Shown: positions 34,005 through 47,240, counted from the stretch's first letter. The stretch is 64,000 bases of DNA from Pegoplata infirma (GCA_963921195.1 OY992540.1:57048844-57112843); one strand, 5' to 3'. A program made the numbers and translations. Notes: a model not told the origin generated them from the letters alone.

Positions 34005-34070
34005 TTTTAGTGTGGAGGGTATTTAAAATCCGTTATAATATAATCAAATTTTACTTTCACACTTGTGTAT
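34005..34070 (+). mobile_element. Helentron-like 3' tail remnant
   Basis: It reads 'gtggagggtatttaaaatcc', a decayed hairpin, 'aattttactttcacacttgt', similar in order to the tails at 22392-22433 and 6295-6346. Confidence 0.4.
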
Positions 34071-34286
34071 GCAAAATTTTCTACCACATTATTTAAGTGG
34101 CGGGATTTGATTTCCCTAAATATAAGATTTGTTTTTGTGTGTAATTTTTGTAATATTTTGATTTATTTTTATTTTATATTTTTTTTCTCATTTGGCTTTG
34201 TTTTCCTACTGAACATTCCCAAAGGATATAAAATTACTTAACATTACACGGTATTCAAGTGTCGGAAATCTACTGTATATTATATC

Positions 34287-34861
34287 TAGGGATGAGATTT
34301 CCATGCAAATGCATGTTTTTTGTCGAAAGACTAAAAACGATATCGACCAATTATCTTTCCGAATCAAGAAATTTGCGTTAAAATGGCATCGATTTGTTTT
34401 TGCATATTTTTGCATATTTTGGTGAAAATGCATATTTTTGCATATTTTGATTTTAAATGCATATTTTGTGCATATTTCCAACTTTTAAGTGCATATTTTT
34501 GCATATTTTGACATAAATAAGCAAAAACACAAATTGAAATTTATTTTTTTCAAAAATTTTTAAATTTTAAAAATTTATTTTAAAAATAAGAAAAATAATT
34601 TTTTTTCTTCTTAATTTTTTTTTATAAATTTTCTTAATTTCTAAAAAATTCTTGCTTGTATAAAGTTTTAAATGTGACTTTTTAAACCTGGCGTTATTTT
34701 TTGCTTTTTGAGGAGTTTTTCCTATGAAAACAAGATTTTTATTGTATACATTTTATTTTTTAGTGCATATTTTATGGTTTTTTAGTGCATATTTTGAATT
34801 TTTTAGCGCATATTTTAAGCGCATATTTTCGATTTTTTAGTGCATGAAAATCTCATCCCTA
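34287..34861. mobile_element. hAT-like element, TAGGGATGAGATTT ends, GCATATTTT motifs
   Basis: Ends TAGGGATGAGATTT and AAATCTCATCCCTA are flanked by ATTATATC (34279-34286, 34862-34869). Both sides are made of GCATATTTT repeats (34400-34515 and 34763-34835). The 91-codon ORF at 34206-34481 is an artefact of this periodicity. No transposase. Confidence 0.88.
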
Positions 34862-34869
34862 ATTATATC

Positions 34870-36800
34870 AAATGTATGCTTGACTTCATTTGCCACCTTC
34901 ATCATTTTTGTGGCTCTCTCAACTAAATACAGACAGACACCTACAGTATGCTACTACGAGTATCAATATTTATCATTTCATCTTCTTATGTAATAAAATA
35001 CACCCCCATCATCAGTATCATCTGATGATACTGTGGTAGTATTTCAATAGCCCATCATCCTGTTTCTTATAATATTATGATTTTCTGGTTTCTGTATTTT
35101 TTTACTTTTTTTTTTTTTTGTGTAAAAAAGGTAGATTTTTCTTAAACAGTTTTATCATTTATCATGTCATGACGACAAATTTGTCATCTTGTGGAATCTG
35201 TCAATTTTTTTATATTCTATACTTTATTATTCTAATACCTTTTCTTTTTCTTTAGGTTTTTGTTGTATGTGTTAGGAATATTTTCAAGTTACAATGGACT
35301 TTTAACAATCTCTGGATAAAATTGAGTTTAAGGTTTTGATTTGCTTTGTATAGAAATGCACTTACAAAAAAGACACCTATTGTCAAAAATTTTTTTACTT
35401 GTTTTATATGCCTCGAAAACGGTGTGTTGTCATAAAAATTTAGTTGAACATTTAATGGACCACAAATTTTGTAATCCGCTTTAATTTTGTAAAGATATTT
35501 GCAAACATCTGCACACAGAAAATTATTGTCTAAAAATAAATGTTCAATTAAATCTATTGATCCACAAAATTTAAATGAGTCAATCAATGTTTTGATTAAA
35601 AGATTTGTTATTTTCTTTAACTCGACAGAGTTACACATTTTCAACACACCAGATTTTTTATCGCTTTTATTTATTTGAATACATAACTTTCAAAAATATA
35701 CGAAATAACTAATCGAGTTTTACTTTATTTTTATTGTTGGCAACATATTGAAAAGCAAAAAAGATGAATTTTTTCATAATTTTGTCATAGGCTTACAATT
35801 CATTCATTAAATCAATCATTATTTTGATTGACTTTAAGCAAACAATTGATAAAATTTGTGATCAAAATCGAAAAAATGTTTCATTGAAAAAATATTCAAT
35901 AAATCACCTACGATTTGATGATTGGTTTAATAATTTGCTTTATTAGAGGAATTTCAATCAAAAAATTTATTGAATCTGCGTTTTTGTTAATTGATTTTTT
36001 TTTTTCAAATTCTTTCTGTGTACGTTTAATAAGTAAAAATTGTATTTTTTGATTAATTTTTAGTTCAATTAAATCAATTAAAATATTAATTGAAAATAAG
36101 TTTTTATCCAACAAAATTTAAATAATTTTTTGGCCACCATTAGTGGTTTTACAAACTACTTCAATTTTCCTGAGTGCATAACAGATTTTCTTGAGTGATT
36201 TTTATCATTTAAGTTTTATTAATGGTTGTATGTATTAACTTAAGGTTTGGCAGAAAATCATATTGAGGTTGTTTATAGCTGTTTATGTTGACAGTTTAGG
36301 TTAAAATGTATTGGGTCAATCGGTTTATGTTAACAAGTCATATGTCTTTTAAATTATATGCTTAAATAAGGTCTTGAATGTTAATAATATATTCAAAGGC
36401 GTGTTAACATATAGTAATTTAAATATGAATACGTAGTTGGGTAAATACTATTAAGGCTTAATAATATTAACAATTTTTTTGGGGTATAAGTTTTAAAGAA
36501 TTAAGAAATAAATAACTTTGCGTAAATTGACATTGATATGTTTACCTGTAGAGAAAGGTGTTTGAATATAAAAACAAACAAAAAAGTTAAATTGTATAGA
36601 TTATTGTATGGATATATTAGAAAAAGGATTATTGCAAAAAATTTTTTGAGAAAAAATTTTGTAAAAAAAATCAATTTAAAAACAAAAAAAATTAAAAAAA
36701 TTTCGCGGAAAAATATTTGGGGTAAAAACAATATGTTTGTTCTTGTTTAAATACTTTTCGGTACCCAATTCTGTTCACATAATTATTTGCATTTAAGCGG
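34870..36800. other. Low-copy AT-rich region
   Basis: This stretch has no recognisable transposon ends and is the least repetitive part of the first 48 kb. It contains the ORF candidate at 35252-35638. Several short ATGATACT/AGTATCAT palindromic motifs lie near 35005-35042. Confidence 0.45.
35252..35638 (-). CDS. Unidentified 128-codon ORF with downstream AATAAA
   Basis: The frame opens at ATG 35636-35638 (it could extend three codons upstream to GTG) and closes with TAA at 35252-35254. The translation is more balanced than other ORFs here. It has charged and polar residues throughout, five Cys in its first half (residues 2, 29, 46, 50 and 64), an NFYDNTPFSRHIKQVKKF stretch, and one hydrophobic run of about 14 residues (FLTIGVFFVSAFLY). 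AATAAA on the minus strand (35223-35228) follows 24 bases after the stop. I recognise no family. No promoter, intron or homologous neighbour is visible. It may be a small intronless gene, an exon, a decayed fragment or chance; length alone is not strong evidence in AT-rich DNA. Confidence 0.28.
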   Translation of the reverse strand: MCNSVELKKITNLLIKTLIDSFKFCGSIDLIEHLFLDNNFLCADVCKYLYKIKADYKICGPLNVQLNFYDNTPFSRHIKQVKKFLTIGVFFVSAFLYKANQNLKLNFIQRLLKVHCNLKIFLTHTTKT

Positions 36801-36804
36801 TCAG

Positions 36805-37021
36805 TCCCAACAATAAAAAAATCGTATAAACGCACTTTTAATGTATTCTAAATTAAGGGAAATGAAAAAAATACTCAACATTTTAAACAATTTTAAACAT
36901 TTTAGACTTTTTTGGATATAATATCAAAAACTCGGATAAATGCGCCACGACGCAATTATAAAAAAAATGGATATGTGCACTTATAAAATTGGATGTGCTT
37001 TGAAGCGGTGAGTTTTAGTAA
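36805..37021. repeat. Repeat with GGATAAATGCGC.ACGACGCAATT, copy 1
   Basis: 'ggaaatgaaaaaaatactc', 'ttttggatataatat', 'cggataaatgcgccacgacg', 'ggatgtgc' recur at 47997-48125. The two copies lie on either side of the 10-kb nested complex and of two Helentrons, which suggests those were inserted into or between old tandem copies. A weaker partial copy lies near 37728-37860. Confidence 0.6.
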
Positions 37022-37713
37022 TAACAAGTGAGAGTGTTAAATTCGGCTGTACCGAATCTATTATACCCTCCAACATGTAAAAAAATTAAAAAAAAATTTT
37101 GACAGGGGCGTTGTTTAAAAGGGGGGGGGGGTCAAGGTAGGGGTCGGTAAGCTGGTGTGACTACTTGGCCTTCGCGGTATATGTTTAGAAGTTCATTTTT
37201 GTCTGCTTTGTGCACTTAAGTATTATAGTTTTATAATTATTTAAATAATTTTTTTATTCACGCCCTTAAAAGAGGGGCGGGGAAATTTTTTAGTCCCCTA
37301 GGTCCAAGCGCAGGACTAAAAACTTCTACGAACATAAAAATGTCTCATTTGGTTCTCAAAAATACAAAAAAACGTCAAAAAAAATTAGCATTTTTAAGAG
37401 GTTGGTTTAGTTCTTCAAGGGGGAACTTTTTTCCCCATAGTCCGATTTGGCCCATTTCCGAACTTAACCTGCCTAGGACCATAAGACATATTTGTACCAA
37501 ACTTGAGGGGTCTAGCTCTTTTATTTTGGACTGCATCGTGTTAACTACAGACGGACGGACGGACGGACGGACGGACATCGCTAGAATGTCTTAGAATCGA
37601 TCACTGATCAATAATATATATACTTTATGGGGTCCCCGACCGATTTTTCGATGCGTTACACACGGAATGACAAAGTGAGTATACCCCCATACTGTAGTTG
37701 GAGGGTATAAAAA
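37022..37713 (-). mobile_element. Full-length DINE-1/Helentron-like element, inverted
   Basis: It runs from acaagtgagagtgttaa with hairpin ATTCGGCTGTACCGAAT to ACTGTAGTTGGAGGGTATAAAAA. It includes (GGAC)n at 37551-37576. It is the reverse of 21721-22433 with moderate divergence. ORFs at 37340-37594 and 37375-37578 span the repeat and are not genes. Confidence 0.82.
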
Positions 37714-38055
37714 TTGGATAAATGTACTTAAAAGCATTCAAAATTAATAGAACTTGAAAAAAAATAAAAATTTAAACATATTTTATTAATTAAAGTTAAT
37801 GAAAACATTTAAGGCGCATTTGAGTGTTCATACAAAACATTGCTAAATGCGTCAAGATGCAATGAAAAGGCTGTGATGCCACAACGGCTGCGAACGCTTT
37901 GCGTCAGTACACTCAAAAAAAATGTATTCCAGTGAATATTCACTTAAAACCAGTGTTGGCTACTGTTACCCTTTCAATACCGGTACCGATTAAAAACCCT
38001 TTAATATTGACTACCGTTACCGTTACCAATACCGAAATAAAAATTTTGAAATACC

Positions 38056-41000
38056 ATATTTTGTGAGGATGTTTATTCTGGCTCGAGGTCATTATTTTCT
38101 TTACTAATTAAAACCATGATATTCTCATAGTATAATTTTCAAGAAAATTATTTTTTGTTTTAAATTTATTTATGTTGGTCATTTTTGCAAGACTTAATCG
38201 ACACGTGTTTCGGAATTTGTCAAGATTCCATTGTCAAGATTATTTAGCAAAAATAGAAACGATATACTACAAAGTAGCAAACGAGTCTAATGACAAATCG
38301 TTTTTGCACAAACTAAAACATTAATACATATTCGACTCTATCCACAATGTGAATTAGAAAGACGAAGAAATTGTACTATGCTAGTAAGTAACAATTGTCA
38401 ATAACCAACAAAAATATTTAAAACATTTTACATACGATAGTCCATTGGACTACAACAATATGTTTTTTGTTGCTGTGAATGAAATTATACCATTATTAGG
38501 GCTATTCATCACTATGGCGTGCCAACCATTATGTTCAAATTCTGATTAATTTTTATTAATAAATAAAAATTGTTTTTATTCGACCTTTAAAATATTATAT
38601 TTTGTGAGGATGTTTATTCTGGCTCGAGGTCATTATTTTCTTTACTAATTAAAACCATGATATTCTCATAGTATAATTTTCAAGAAAATTATTTTTTGTT
38701 TTAAATTTATTTATGTTGGTCATTTTTGCAAGACTTAATCGACACGTGTTTCGGAATTTGTCAAGATTCCATTGTCAAGATTATTTAGCAAAAATAGAAA
38801 CGATATACTACAAAGTAGCAAACGAGTCTAATGACAAATCGTTTTTGCACAAACTAAAACATTAATACATATTCGACTCTATCCACAATGTGAATTAGAA
38901 AGACGAAGAAATTGTACTATGCTAGTAAGTAACAATTGTCAATAACCAACAAAAATATTTAAAACATTTTACATACGATAGTCCATTGGACTACAACAAT
39001 ATGTTTTTTGTTGCTGTGAATGAAATTATACCATTATTAGGGCTATTCATCACTATGGCGTGCCAACCATTATGTTCAAATTCTGATTAATTTTTATTAA
39101 TAAATAAAAATTGTTTTTATTCGACCTTTAAAATATTATATTTTGTGAGGATGTTTATTCTGGCTCGAGGTCATTATTTTCTTTACTAATTAAAACCATG
39201 ATATTCTCATAGTATAATTTTCAAGAAAATTATTTTTTGTTTTAAATTTATTTATGTTGGTCATTTTTGCAAGACTTAATCGACACGTGTTTCGGAATTT
39301 GTCAAGATTCCATTGTCAAGATTATTTAGCAAAAATAGAAACGATATACTACAAAGTAGCAAACGAGTCTAATGACAAATCGTTTTTGCACAAACTAAAA
39401 CATTAATACATATTCGACTCTATCCACAATGTGAATTAGAAAGACGAAGAAATTGTACTATGCTAGTAAGTAACAATTGTCAATAACCAACAAAAATATT
39501 TAAAACATTTTACATACGATAGTCCATTGGACTACAACAATATGTTTTTTGTTGCTGTGAATGAAATTATACCATTATTAGGGCTATTCATCACTATGGC
39601 GTGCCAACCATTATGTTCAAATTCTGATTAATTTTTATTAATAAATAAAAATTGTTTTTATTCGACCTTTAAAATATTATATTTTGTGAGGATGTTTATT
39701 CTGGCTCGAGGTCATTATTTTCTTTACTAATTAAAACCATGATATTCTCATAGTATAATTTTCAAGAAAATTATTTTTTGTTTTAAATTTATTTATGTTG
39801 GTCATTTTTGCAAGACTTAATCGACACGTGTTTCGGAATTTGTCAAGATTCCATTGTCAAGATTATTTAGCAAAAATAGAAACGATATACTACAAAGTAG
39901 CAAACGAGTCTAATGACAAATCGTTTTTGCACAAACTAAAACATTAATACATATTCGACTCTATCCACAATGTGAATTAGAAAGACGAAGAAATTGTACT
40001 ATGCTAGTAAGTAACAATTGTCAATAACCAACAAAAATATTTAAAACATTTTACATACGATAGTCCATTGGACTACAACAATATGTTTTTTGTTGCTGTG
40101 AATGAAATTATACCATTATTAGGGCTATTCATCACTATGGCGTGCCAACCATTATGTTCAAATTCTGATTAATTTTTATTAATAAATAAAAATTGTTTTT
40201 ATTCGACCTTTAAAATATTATATTTTGTGAGGATGTTTATTCTGGCTCGAGGTCATTATTTTCTTTACTAATTAAAACCATGATATTCTCATAGTATAAT
40301 TTTCAAGAAAATTATTTTTTGTTTTAAATTTATTTATGTTGGTCATTTTTGCAAGACTTAATCGACACGTGTTTCGGAATTTGTCAAGATTCCATTGTCA
40401 AGATTATTTAGCAAAAATAGAAACGATATACTACAAAGTAGCAAACGAGTCTAATGACAAATCGTTTTTGCACAAACTAAAACATTAATACATATTCGAC
40501 TCTATCCACAATGTGAATTAGAAAGACGAAGAAATTGTACTATGCTAGTAAGTAACAATTGTCAATAACCAACAAAAATATTTAAAACATTTTACATACG
40601 ATAGTCCATTGGACTACAACAATATGTTTTTTGTTGCTGTGAATGAAATTATACCATTATTAGGGCTATTCATCACTATGGCGTGCCAACCATTATGTTC
40701 AAATTCTGATTAATTTTTATTAATAAATAAAAATTGTTTTTATTCGACCTTTAAAATATTATATTTTGTGAGGATGTTTATTCTGGCTCGAGGTCATTAT
40801 TTTCTTTACTAATTAAAACCATGATATTCTCATAGTATAATTTTCAAGAAAATTATTTTTTGTTTTAAATTTATTTATGTTGGTCATTTTTGCAAGACTT
40901 AATCGACACGTGTTTCGGAATTTGTCAAGATTCCATTGTCAAGATTATTTAGCAAAAATAGAAACGATATACTACAAAGTAGCAAACGAGTCTAATGACA

Positions 41001-42355
41001 AATCGTTTTTGCACAAACTAAAACATTAATACATATTCGACTCTATCCACAATGTGCATTAGAAAGACGAAGAAATTGTACTATGCTAGTAAGTAACAAT
41101 TGTCAATAACCAACAAAAATATTTAAAACATTTTACATACGATAGTCCATTGGACTACAACAATATGTTTTTTGTTGCTGTGAATGAAATTATACCATTA
41201 TTAGGGCTATTCATCACTATGGCGTGCCAACCATTATGTTCAAATTCTGATTAATTTTTATTAATAAATAAAAATTGTTTTTATTCGACCTTTAAAATAT
41301 TATATTTTGTGAGGATGTTTATTCTGGCTCGAGGTCATTATTTTCTTTACTAATTAAAACCATGATATTCTCATAGTATAATTTTCAAGAAAATTATTTT
41401 TTGTTTTAAATTTATTTATGTTGGTCATTTTTGCAAGACTTAATCGACACGTGTTTCGGAATTTGTCAAGATTCCATTGTCAAGATTATTTAGCAAAAAT
41501 AGAAACGATATACTACAAAGTAGCAAACGAGTCTAATGACAAATCGTTTTTGCACAAACTAAAACATTAATACATATTCGACTCTATCCACAATGTGAAT
41601 TAGAAAGACGAAGAAATTGTACTATGCTAGTAAGTAACAATTGTCAATAACCAACAAAAATATTTAAAACATTTTACATACGATAGTCCATTGGACTACA
41701 ACAATATGTTTTTTGTTGCTGTGAATGAAATTATACCATTATTAGGGCTATTCATCACTATGGCGTGCCAACCATTATGTTCAAATTCTGATTAATTTTT
41801 ATTAATAAATAAAAATTGTTTTTATTCGACCTTTAAAATATTATATTTTGTGAGGATGTTTATTCTGGCTCGAGGTCATTATTTTCTTTACTAATTAAAA
41901 CCATGATATTCTCATAGTATAATTTTCAAGAAAATTATTTTTTGTTTTAAATTTATTTATGTTGGTCATTTTTGCAAGACTTAATCGACACGTGTTTCGG
42001 AATTTGTCAAGATTCCATTGTCAAGATTATTTAGCAAAAATAGAAACGATATACTACAAAGTAGCAAACGAGTCTAATGACAAATCGTTTTTGCACAAAC
42101 TAAAACATTAATACATATTCGACTCTATCCACAATGTGAATTAGAAAGACGAAGAAATTGTACTATGCTAGTAAGTAACAATTGTCAATAACCAACAAAA
42201 ATATTTAAAACATTTTACATACGATAGTCCATTGGACTACAACAATATGTTTTTTGTTGCTGTGAATGAAATTATACCATTATTAGGGCTATTCATCACT
42301 ATGGCGTGCCAACCATTATGTTCAAATTCTGATTAATTTTTATTAATAAATAAAA
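38056..42355 (+). repeat. 541-bp satellite array, plus-oriented half (about 8 units)
   Basis: The marker 'gtgaggatgtttattc' occurs at 38063, 38604, 39145, 39686, 40227, 40768, 41309 and 41850, exactly 541 bp apart. Units are virtually identical; one visible difference is C for A at 41057. Each unit holds a 9-bp-stem hairpin (ATAATTTTC-AA-GAAAATTAT), TAGTCCA-T-TGGACTA, and CACGTG within 'cgacacgtgtttcgg'. The first unit starts at 'atattttgtgagg', preceded by AATTTTGAAATACC. No ORF. Confidence 0.95.
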
Positions 42356-45300
42356 ATAATTTTCTTGAAAATTATACTATGAGAATATCATGGTTTTAAT
42401 TAGTAAAGAAAATAATGACCTCGAGCCAGAATAAACATCCTCACAAAATATAATATTTTAAAGGTCGAATAAAAACAATTTTTATTTATTAATAAAAATT
42501 AATCAGAATTTGAACATAATGGTTGGCACGCCATAGTGATGAATAGCCCTAATAATGGTATAATTTCATTCACAGCAACAAAAAACATATTGTTGTAGTC
42601 CAATGGACTATCGTATGTAAAATGTTTTAAATATTTTTGTTGGTTATTGACAATTGTTACTTACTAGCATAGTACAATTTCTTCGTCTTTCTAATTCACA
42701 TTGTGGATAGAGTCGAATATGTATTAATGTTTTAGTTTGTGCAAAAACGATTTGTCATTAGACTCGTTTGCTACTTTGTAGTATATCGTTTCTATTTTTG
42801 CTAAATAATCTTGACAATGGAATCTTGACAAATTCCGAAACACGTGTCGATTAAGTCTTGCAAAAATGACCAACATAAATAAATTTAAAACAAAAAATAA
42901 TTTTCTTGAAAATTATACTATGAGAATATCATGGTTTTAATTAGTAAAGAAAATAATGACCTCGAGCCAGAATAAACATCCTCACAAAATATAATATTTT
43001 AAAGGTCGAATAAAAACAATTTTTATTTATTAATAAAAATTAATCAGAATTTGAACATAATGGTTGGCACGCCATAGTGATGAATAGCCCTAATAATGGT
43101 ATAATTTCATTCACAGCAACAAAAAACATATTGTTGTAGTCCAATGGACTATCGTATGTAAAATGTTTTAAATATTTTTGTTGGTTATTGACAATTGTTA
43201 CTTACTAGCATAGTACAATTTCTTCGTCTTTCTAATTCACATTGTGGATAGAGTCGAATATGTATTAATGTTTTAGTTTGTGCAAAAACGATTTGTCATT
43301 AGACTCGTTTGCTACTTTGTAGTATATCGTTTCTATTTTTGCTAAATAATCTTGACAATGGAATCTTGACAAATTCCGAAACACGTGTCGATTAAGTCTT
43401 GCAAAAATGACCAACATAAATAAATTTAAAACAAAAAATAATTTTCTTGAAAATTATACTATGAGAATATCATGGTTTTAATTAGTAAAGAAAATAATGA
43501 CCTCGAGCCAGAATAAACATCCTCACAAAATATAATATTTTAAAGGTCGAATAAAAACAATTTTTATTTATTAATAAAAATTAATCAGAATTTGAACATA
43601 ATGGTTGGCACGCCATAGTGATGAATAGCCCTAATAATGGTATAATTTCATTCACAGCAACAAAAAACATATTGTTGTAGTCCAATGGACTATCGTATGT
43701 AAAATGTTTTAAATATTTTTGTTGGTTATTGACAATTGTTACTTACTAGCATAGTACAATTTCTTCGTCTTTCTAATTCACATTGTGGATAGAGTCGAAT
43801 ATGTATTAATGTTTTAGTTTGTGCAAAAACGATTTGTCATTAGACTCGTTTGCTACTTTGTAGTATATCGTTTCTATTTTTGCTAAATAATCTTGACAAT
43901 GGAATCTTGACAAATTCCGAAACACGTGTCGATTAAGTCTTGCAAAAATGACCAACATAAATAAATTTAAAACAAAAAATAATTTTCTTGAAAATTATAC
44001 TATGAGAATATCATGGTTTTAATTAGTAAAGAAAATAATGACCTCGAGCCAGAATAAACATCCTCACAAAATATAATATTTTAAAGGTCGAATAAAAACA
44101 ATTTTTATTTATTAATAAAAATTAATCAGAATTTGAACATAATGGTTGGCACGCCATAGTGATGAATAGCCCTAATAATGGTATAATTTCATTCACAGCA
44201 ACAAAAAACATATTGTTGTAGTCCAATGGACTATCGTATGTAAAATGTTTTAAATATTTTTGTTGGTTATTGACAATTGTTACTTACTAGCATAGTACAA
44301 TTTCTTCGTCTTTCTAATTCACATTGTGGATAGAGTCGAATATGTATTAATGTTTTAGTTTGTGCAAAAACGATTTGTCATTAGACTCGTTTGCTACTTT
44401 GTAGTATATCGTTTCTATTTTTGCTAAATAATCTTGACAATGGAATCTTGACAAATTCCGAAACACGTGTCGATTAAGTCTTGCAAAAATGACCAACATA
44501 AATAAATTTAAAACAAAAAATAATTTTCTTGAAAATTATACTATGAGAATATCATGGTTTTAATTAGTAAAGAAAATAATGACCTCGAGCCAGAATAAAC
44601 ATCCTCACAAAATATAATATTTTAAAGGTCGAATAAAAACAATTTTTATTTATTAATAAAAATTAATCAGAATTTGAACATAATGGTTGGCACGCCATAG
44701 TGATGAATAGCCCTAATAATGGTATAATTTCATTCACAGCAACAAAAAACATATTGTTGTAGTTCAATGGACTATCGTATGTAAAATGTTTTAAATATTT
44801 TTGTTGGTTATTGACAATTGTTACTTACTAGCATAGTACAATTTCTTCGTCTTTCTAATTCACATTGTGGATAGAGTCGAATATGTATTAATGTTTTAGT
44901 TTGTGCAAAAACGATTTGTCATTAGACTCGTTTGCTACTTTGTAGTATATCGTTTCTATTTTTGCTAAATAATCTTGACAATGGAATCTTGACAAATTCC
45001 GAAACACGTGTCGATTAAGTCTTGCAAAAATGACCAACATAAATAAATTTAAAACAAAAAATAATTTTCTTGAAAATTATACTATGAGAATATCATGGTT
45101 TTAATTAGTAAAGAAAATAATGACCTCGAGCCAGAATAAACATCCTCACAAAATATAATATTTTAAAGGTCGAATAAAAACAATTTTTATTTATTAATAA
45201 AAATTAATCAGAATTTGAACATAATGGTTGGCACGCCATAGTGATGAATAGCCCTAATAATGGTATAATTTCATTCACAGCAACAAAAAACATATTGTTG

Positions 45301-45752
45301 TAGTCCAATGGACTATCGTATGTAAAATGTTTTAAATATTTTTGTTGGTTATTGACAATTGTTACTTACTAGCATAGTACAATTTCTTCGTCTTTCTAAT
45401 TCACATTGTGGATAGAGTCGAATATGTATTAATGTTTTAGTTTGTGCAAAAACGATTTGTCATTAGACTCGTTTGCTACTTTGTAGTATATCGTTTCTAT
45501 TTTTGCTAAATAATCTTGACAATGGAATCTTGACAAATTCCGAAACACGTGTCGATTAAGTCTTGCAAAAATGACCAACATAAATAAATTTAAAACAAAA
45601 AATAATTTTCTTGAAAATTATACTATGAGAATATCATGGTTTTAATTAGTAAAGAAAATAATGACCTCGAGCCAGAATAAACATCCTCACAAAATATAAT
45701 ATTTTAAAGGTCGAATAAAAACAATTTTTATTTATTAATAAAAATTAATCAG
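42356..45752 (-). repeat. 541-bp satellite array, minus-oriented half (about 6.3 units)
   Basis: The same monomer continues in inverted orientation, starting with an out-of-phase switch at about 42356: the plus unit ends '...taaataaaaat' and the minus unit begins 'aattttcttgaaaattat'. The shared AAAAAT could be microhomology. Marker 'cctcacaaaatataat' recurs every 541 bp. One unit has T for C at 44764. The array stops at 'attaatcag', followed by a second AATTTTGAAATACC (45753-45766). Confidence 0.95.
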
Positions 45753-45903
45753 AATTTTGAAATACCGTTACCGATAAAAAACCGTTACCTTTATTAAAAT
45801 TTTTACCGGTATTATACGGGTTTTGTTTCGGTTTCATTAATATTACTTATTTAATATTTTGTGGATTAAAAACATATTAAAATATTTTTAATATACTTAA
45901 TAT

Positions 45904-46370
45904 TAGAGATGGGCGCTGGTCACGTGATTTGCGTGATTCACGTGAATCACGCGTGAGTGTAAGTGCTTTTCATTTTAATCACGTGATTGTGAGTGAGTGT
46001 GAGTTGAAAAAAAAATCTAAGTGAGTGATTAGTGAGTGAGTCATTTATTTTTTGCGTGAGTTTGCGTGATAAGATTTTTTGATTTGCCCGTTTTTTTTTT
46101 AATTTTTTGTAAAATTTTTTTTTTATGAGTTTTTTTTGTTTTTGGTAACAACATTTTATTGCGTGAGCAGATTTTGCGTGACTCACGCGTGAGCGTGATT
46201 GAATCTGGCGTGAGTCACACGTGAGCGTGAGTAAGTTTTTTATTACTCGCGTGAAAGTGAGTGAGCGTGAGTAAAAAAAAAATTGCGTGAGTGATTAGTG
46301 AGTGATTCGATTATAATTTGCGTGAGCGTGAGTGAGTGTGAGTCAAAATCCACCCACGCGCCCATCTCTA
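45904..46370. mobile_element. hAT-like element, TAGAGATGGGCG ends, GTGAGTGA motifs
   Basis: Ends TAGAGATGGGCG and CGCCCATCTCTA are flanked by CTTAATAT (45896-45903, 46371-46378). Nearly the entire interior is GTGAGT/GCGTGA/TCACGTGA-type repeats. The 79-codon ORF at 45947-46186 is an artefact. No transposase. Confidence 0.87.
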
Positions 46371-46424
46371 CTTAATATAAAAAAAAAAACTAATTTTTGT
46401 TCATAGCCAATCCAACCAATGATT

Positions 46425-46955
46425 ACATTCGCAATTAACTAAACTCGAATATCGGTCTTGGACCTCATAAAGATTTTATATTATTGATAGTGATCGATTG
46501 TATGCGATGTTCGTCTTTCCTTATGTAGAAGACACGATACGATCCAAAATAAACGTGCTACTCTTCTGGTACGAATACATCTTATGGTCATAGATTGGTT
46601 AAGTTCCGAAATGGGAAAATCGGAACAGATGAAAAAAAGTTCCCCCCTGAAAAACTTACAAAACTCCAGAAAAACATATTTTGTTTAATTTTTTTGACTA
46701 TTCGTTTAGAAAACGAAACATTTTTATGCCGTGTGAAGTTCATTGACCAAGATTAGATAATGCGATTTTCGGTCCGAACCTTTTGGGGGCTTGGCTATAG
46801 CAAATAAAATTAAACATTGATAAAATTATGCGTAAATATAAATAAAATTAATTTCTTAACATCTATGGCGAGAGGAAATGTGTACCTCCGATACCGCCCA
46901 TTCTTTCCCTTAAAAAAACATCCTTTCCAAGTTTTTTATCCCTGCCGATTTTTTT
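46425..46955 (+). mobile_element. Truncated Helentron-like element
   Basis: It begins within 'actcgaatatcggtcttgg', continues through 'gacacgatacgatccaaaat' and 'gttcccccctgaaaaact', and stops before the hairpin tail. Divergence is high. It lies inside the hAT-like element 37951-47533. Confidence 0.7.
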
Positions 46956-47240
46956 TTTAACCCAGGACAGAGAACAGAACAGAGACAGAGAAATCTGCTG
47001 ATTTCAAAGAAACAGTTTAGGATGTTTATTAAAAAACAACAGATATCTCTATTAAAATCAGCAGATTTGTCTGGATTCTACCTGGATTATCCAGACAGAT
47101 ATTTAGCAAATGGCGTCAGCTATAATCAGCATATTTCTCAAATGGCTTAAAATGCAGATTTCTAATATGGCGTAAAATGCAGATTTTTTGCTTATTGGAC
47201 AAAGGTGTCTCCACGAACATGAGTTCGTATTTGTTGAATT
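46956..47240. other. Segment with CAGATTT/AAATCTGC motifs
   Basis: 'aaatctgctgattt', 'atcagcagatttg' and 'ggcgtaaaatgcagattt' recur. It may be another eroded MITE; ends not found. Confidence 0.35.

Noticed and set aside
34206..34481. 91-codon minus-strand ORF
   Set aside because: It translates GCATATTTT repeats at the end of the hAT-like element and extends past the element boundary.
34287..34861. Tc1/mariner MITE at TA
   Set aside because: TA also flanks the GGGATGAG core, but the longer 8-bp duplication ATTATATC outside TAGGG...CCCTA is the better explanation (hAT-like).
37551..37576. (GGAC)n as an independent microsatellite of interest
   Set aside because: It is the standard short tandem repeat of the Helentron-like elements, seen at the same position in most copies.
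38056..45752. CRISPR-like regular array
   Set aside because: The repeats are 541 bp, contiguous and without unique spacers, in two orientations, in a eukaryotic AT-rich setting; it is satellite DNA.
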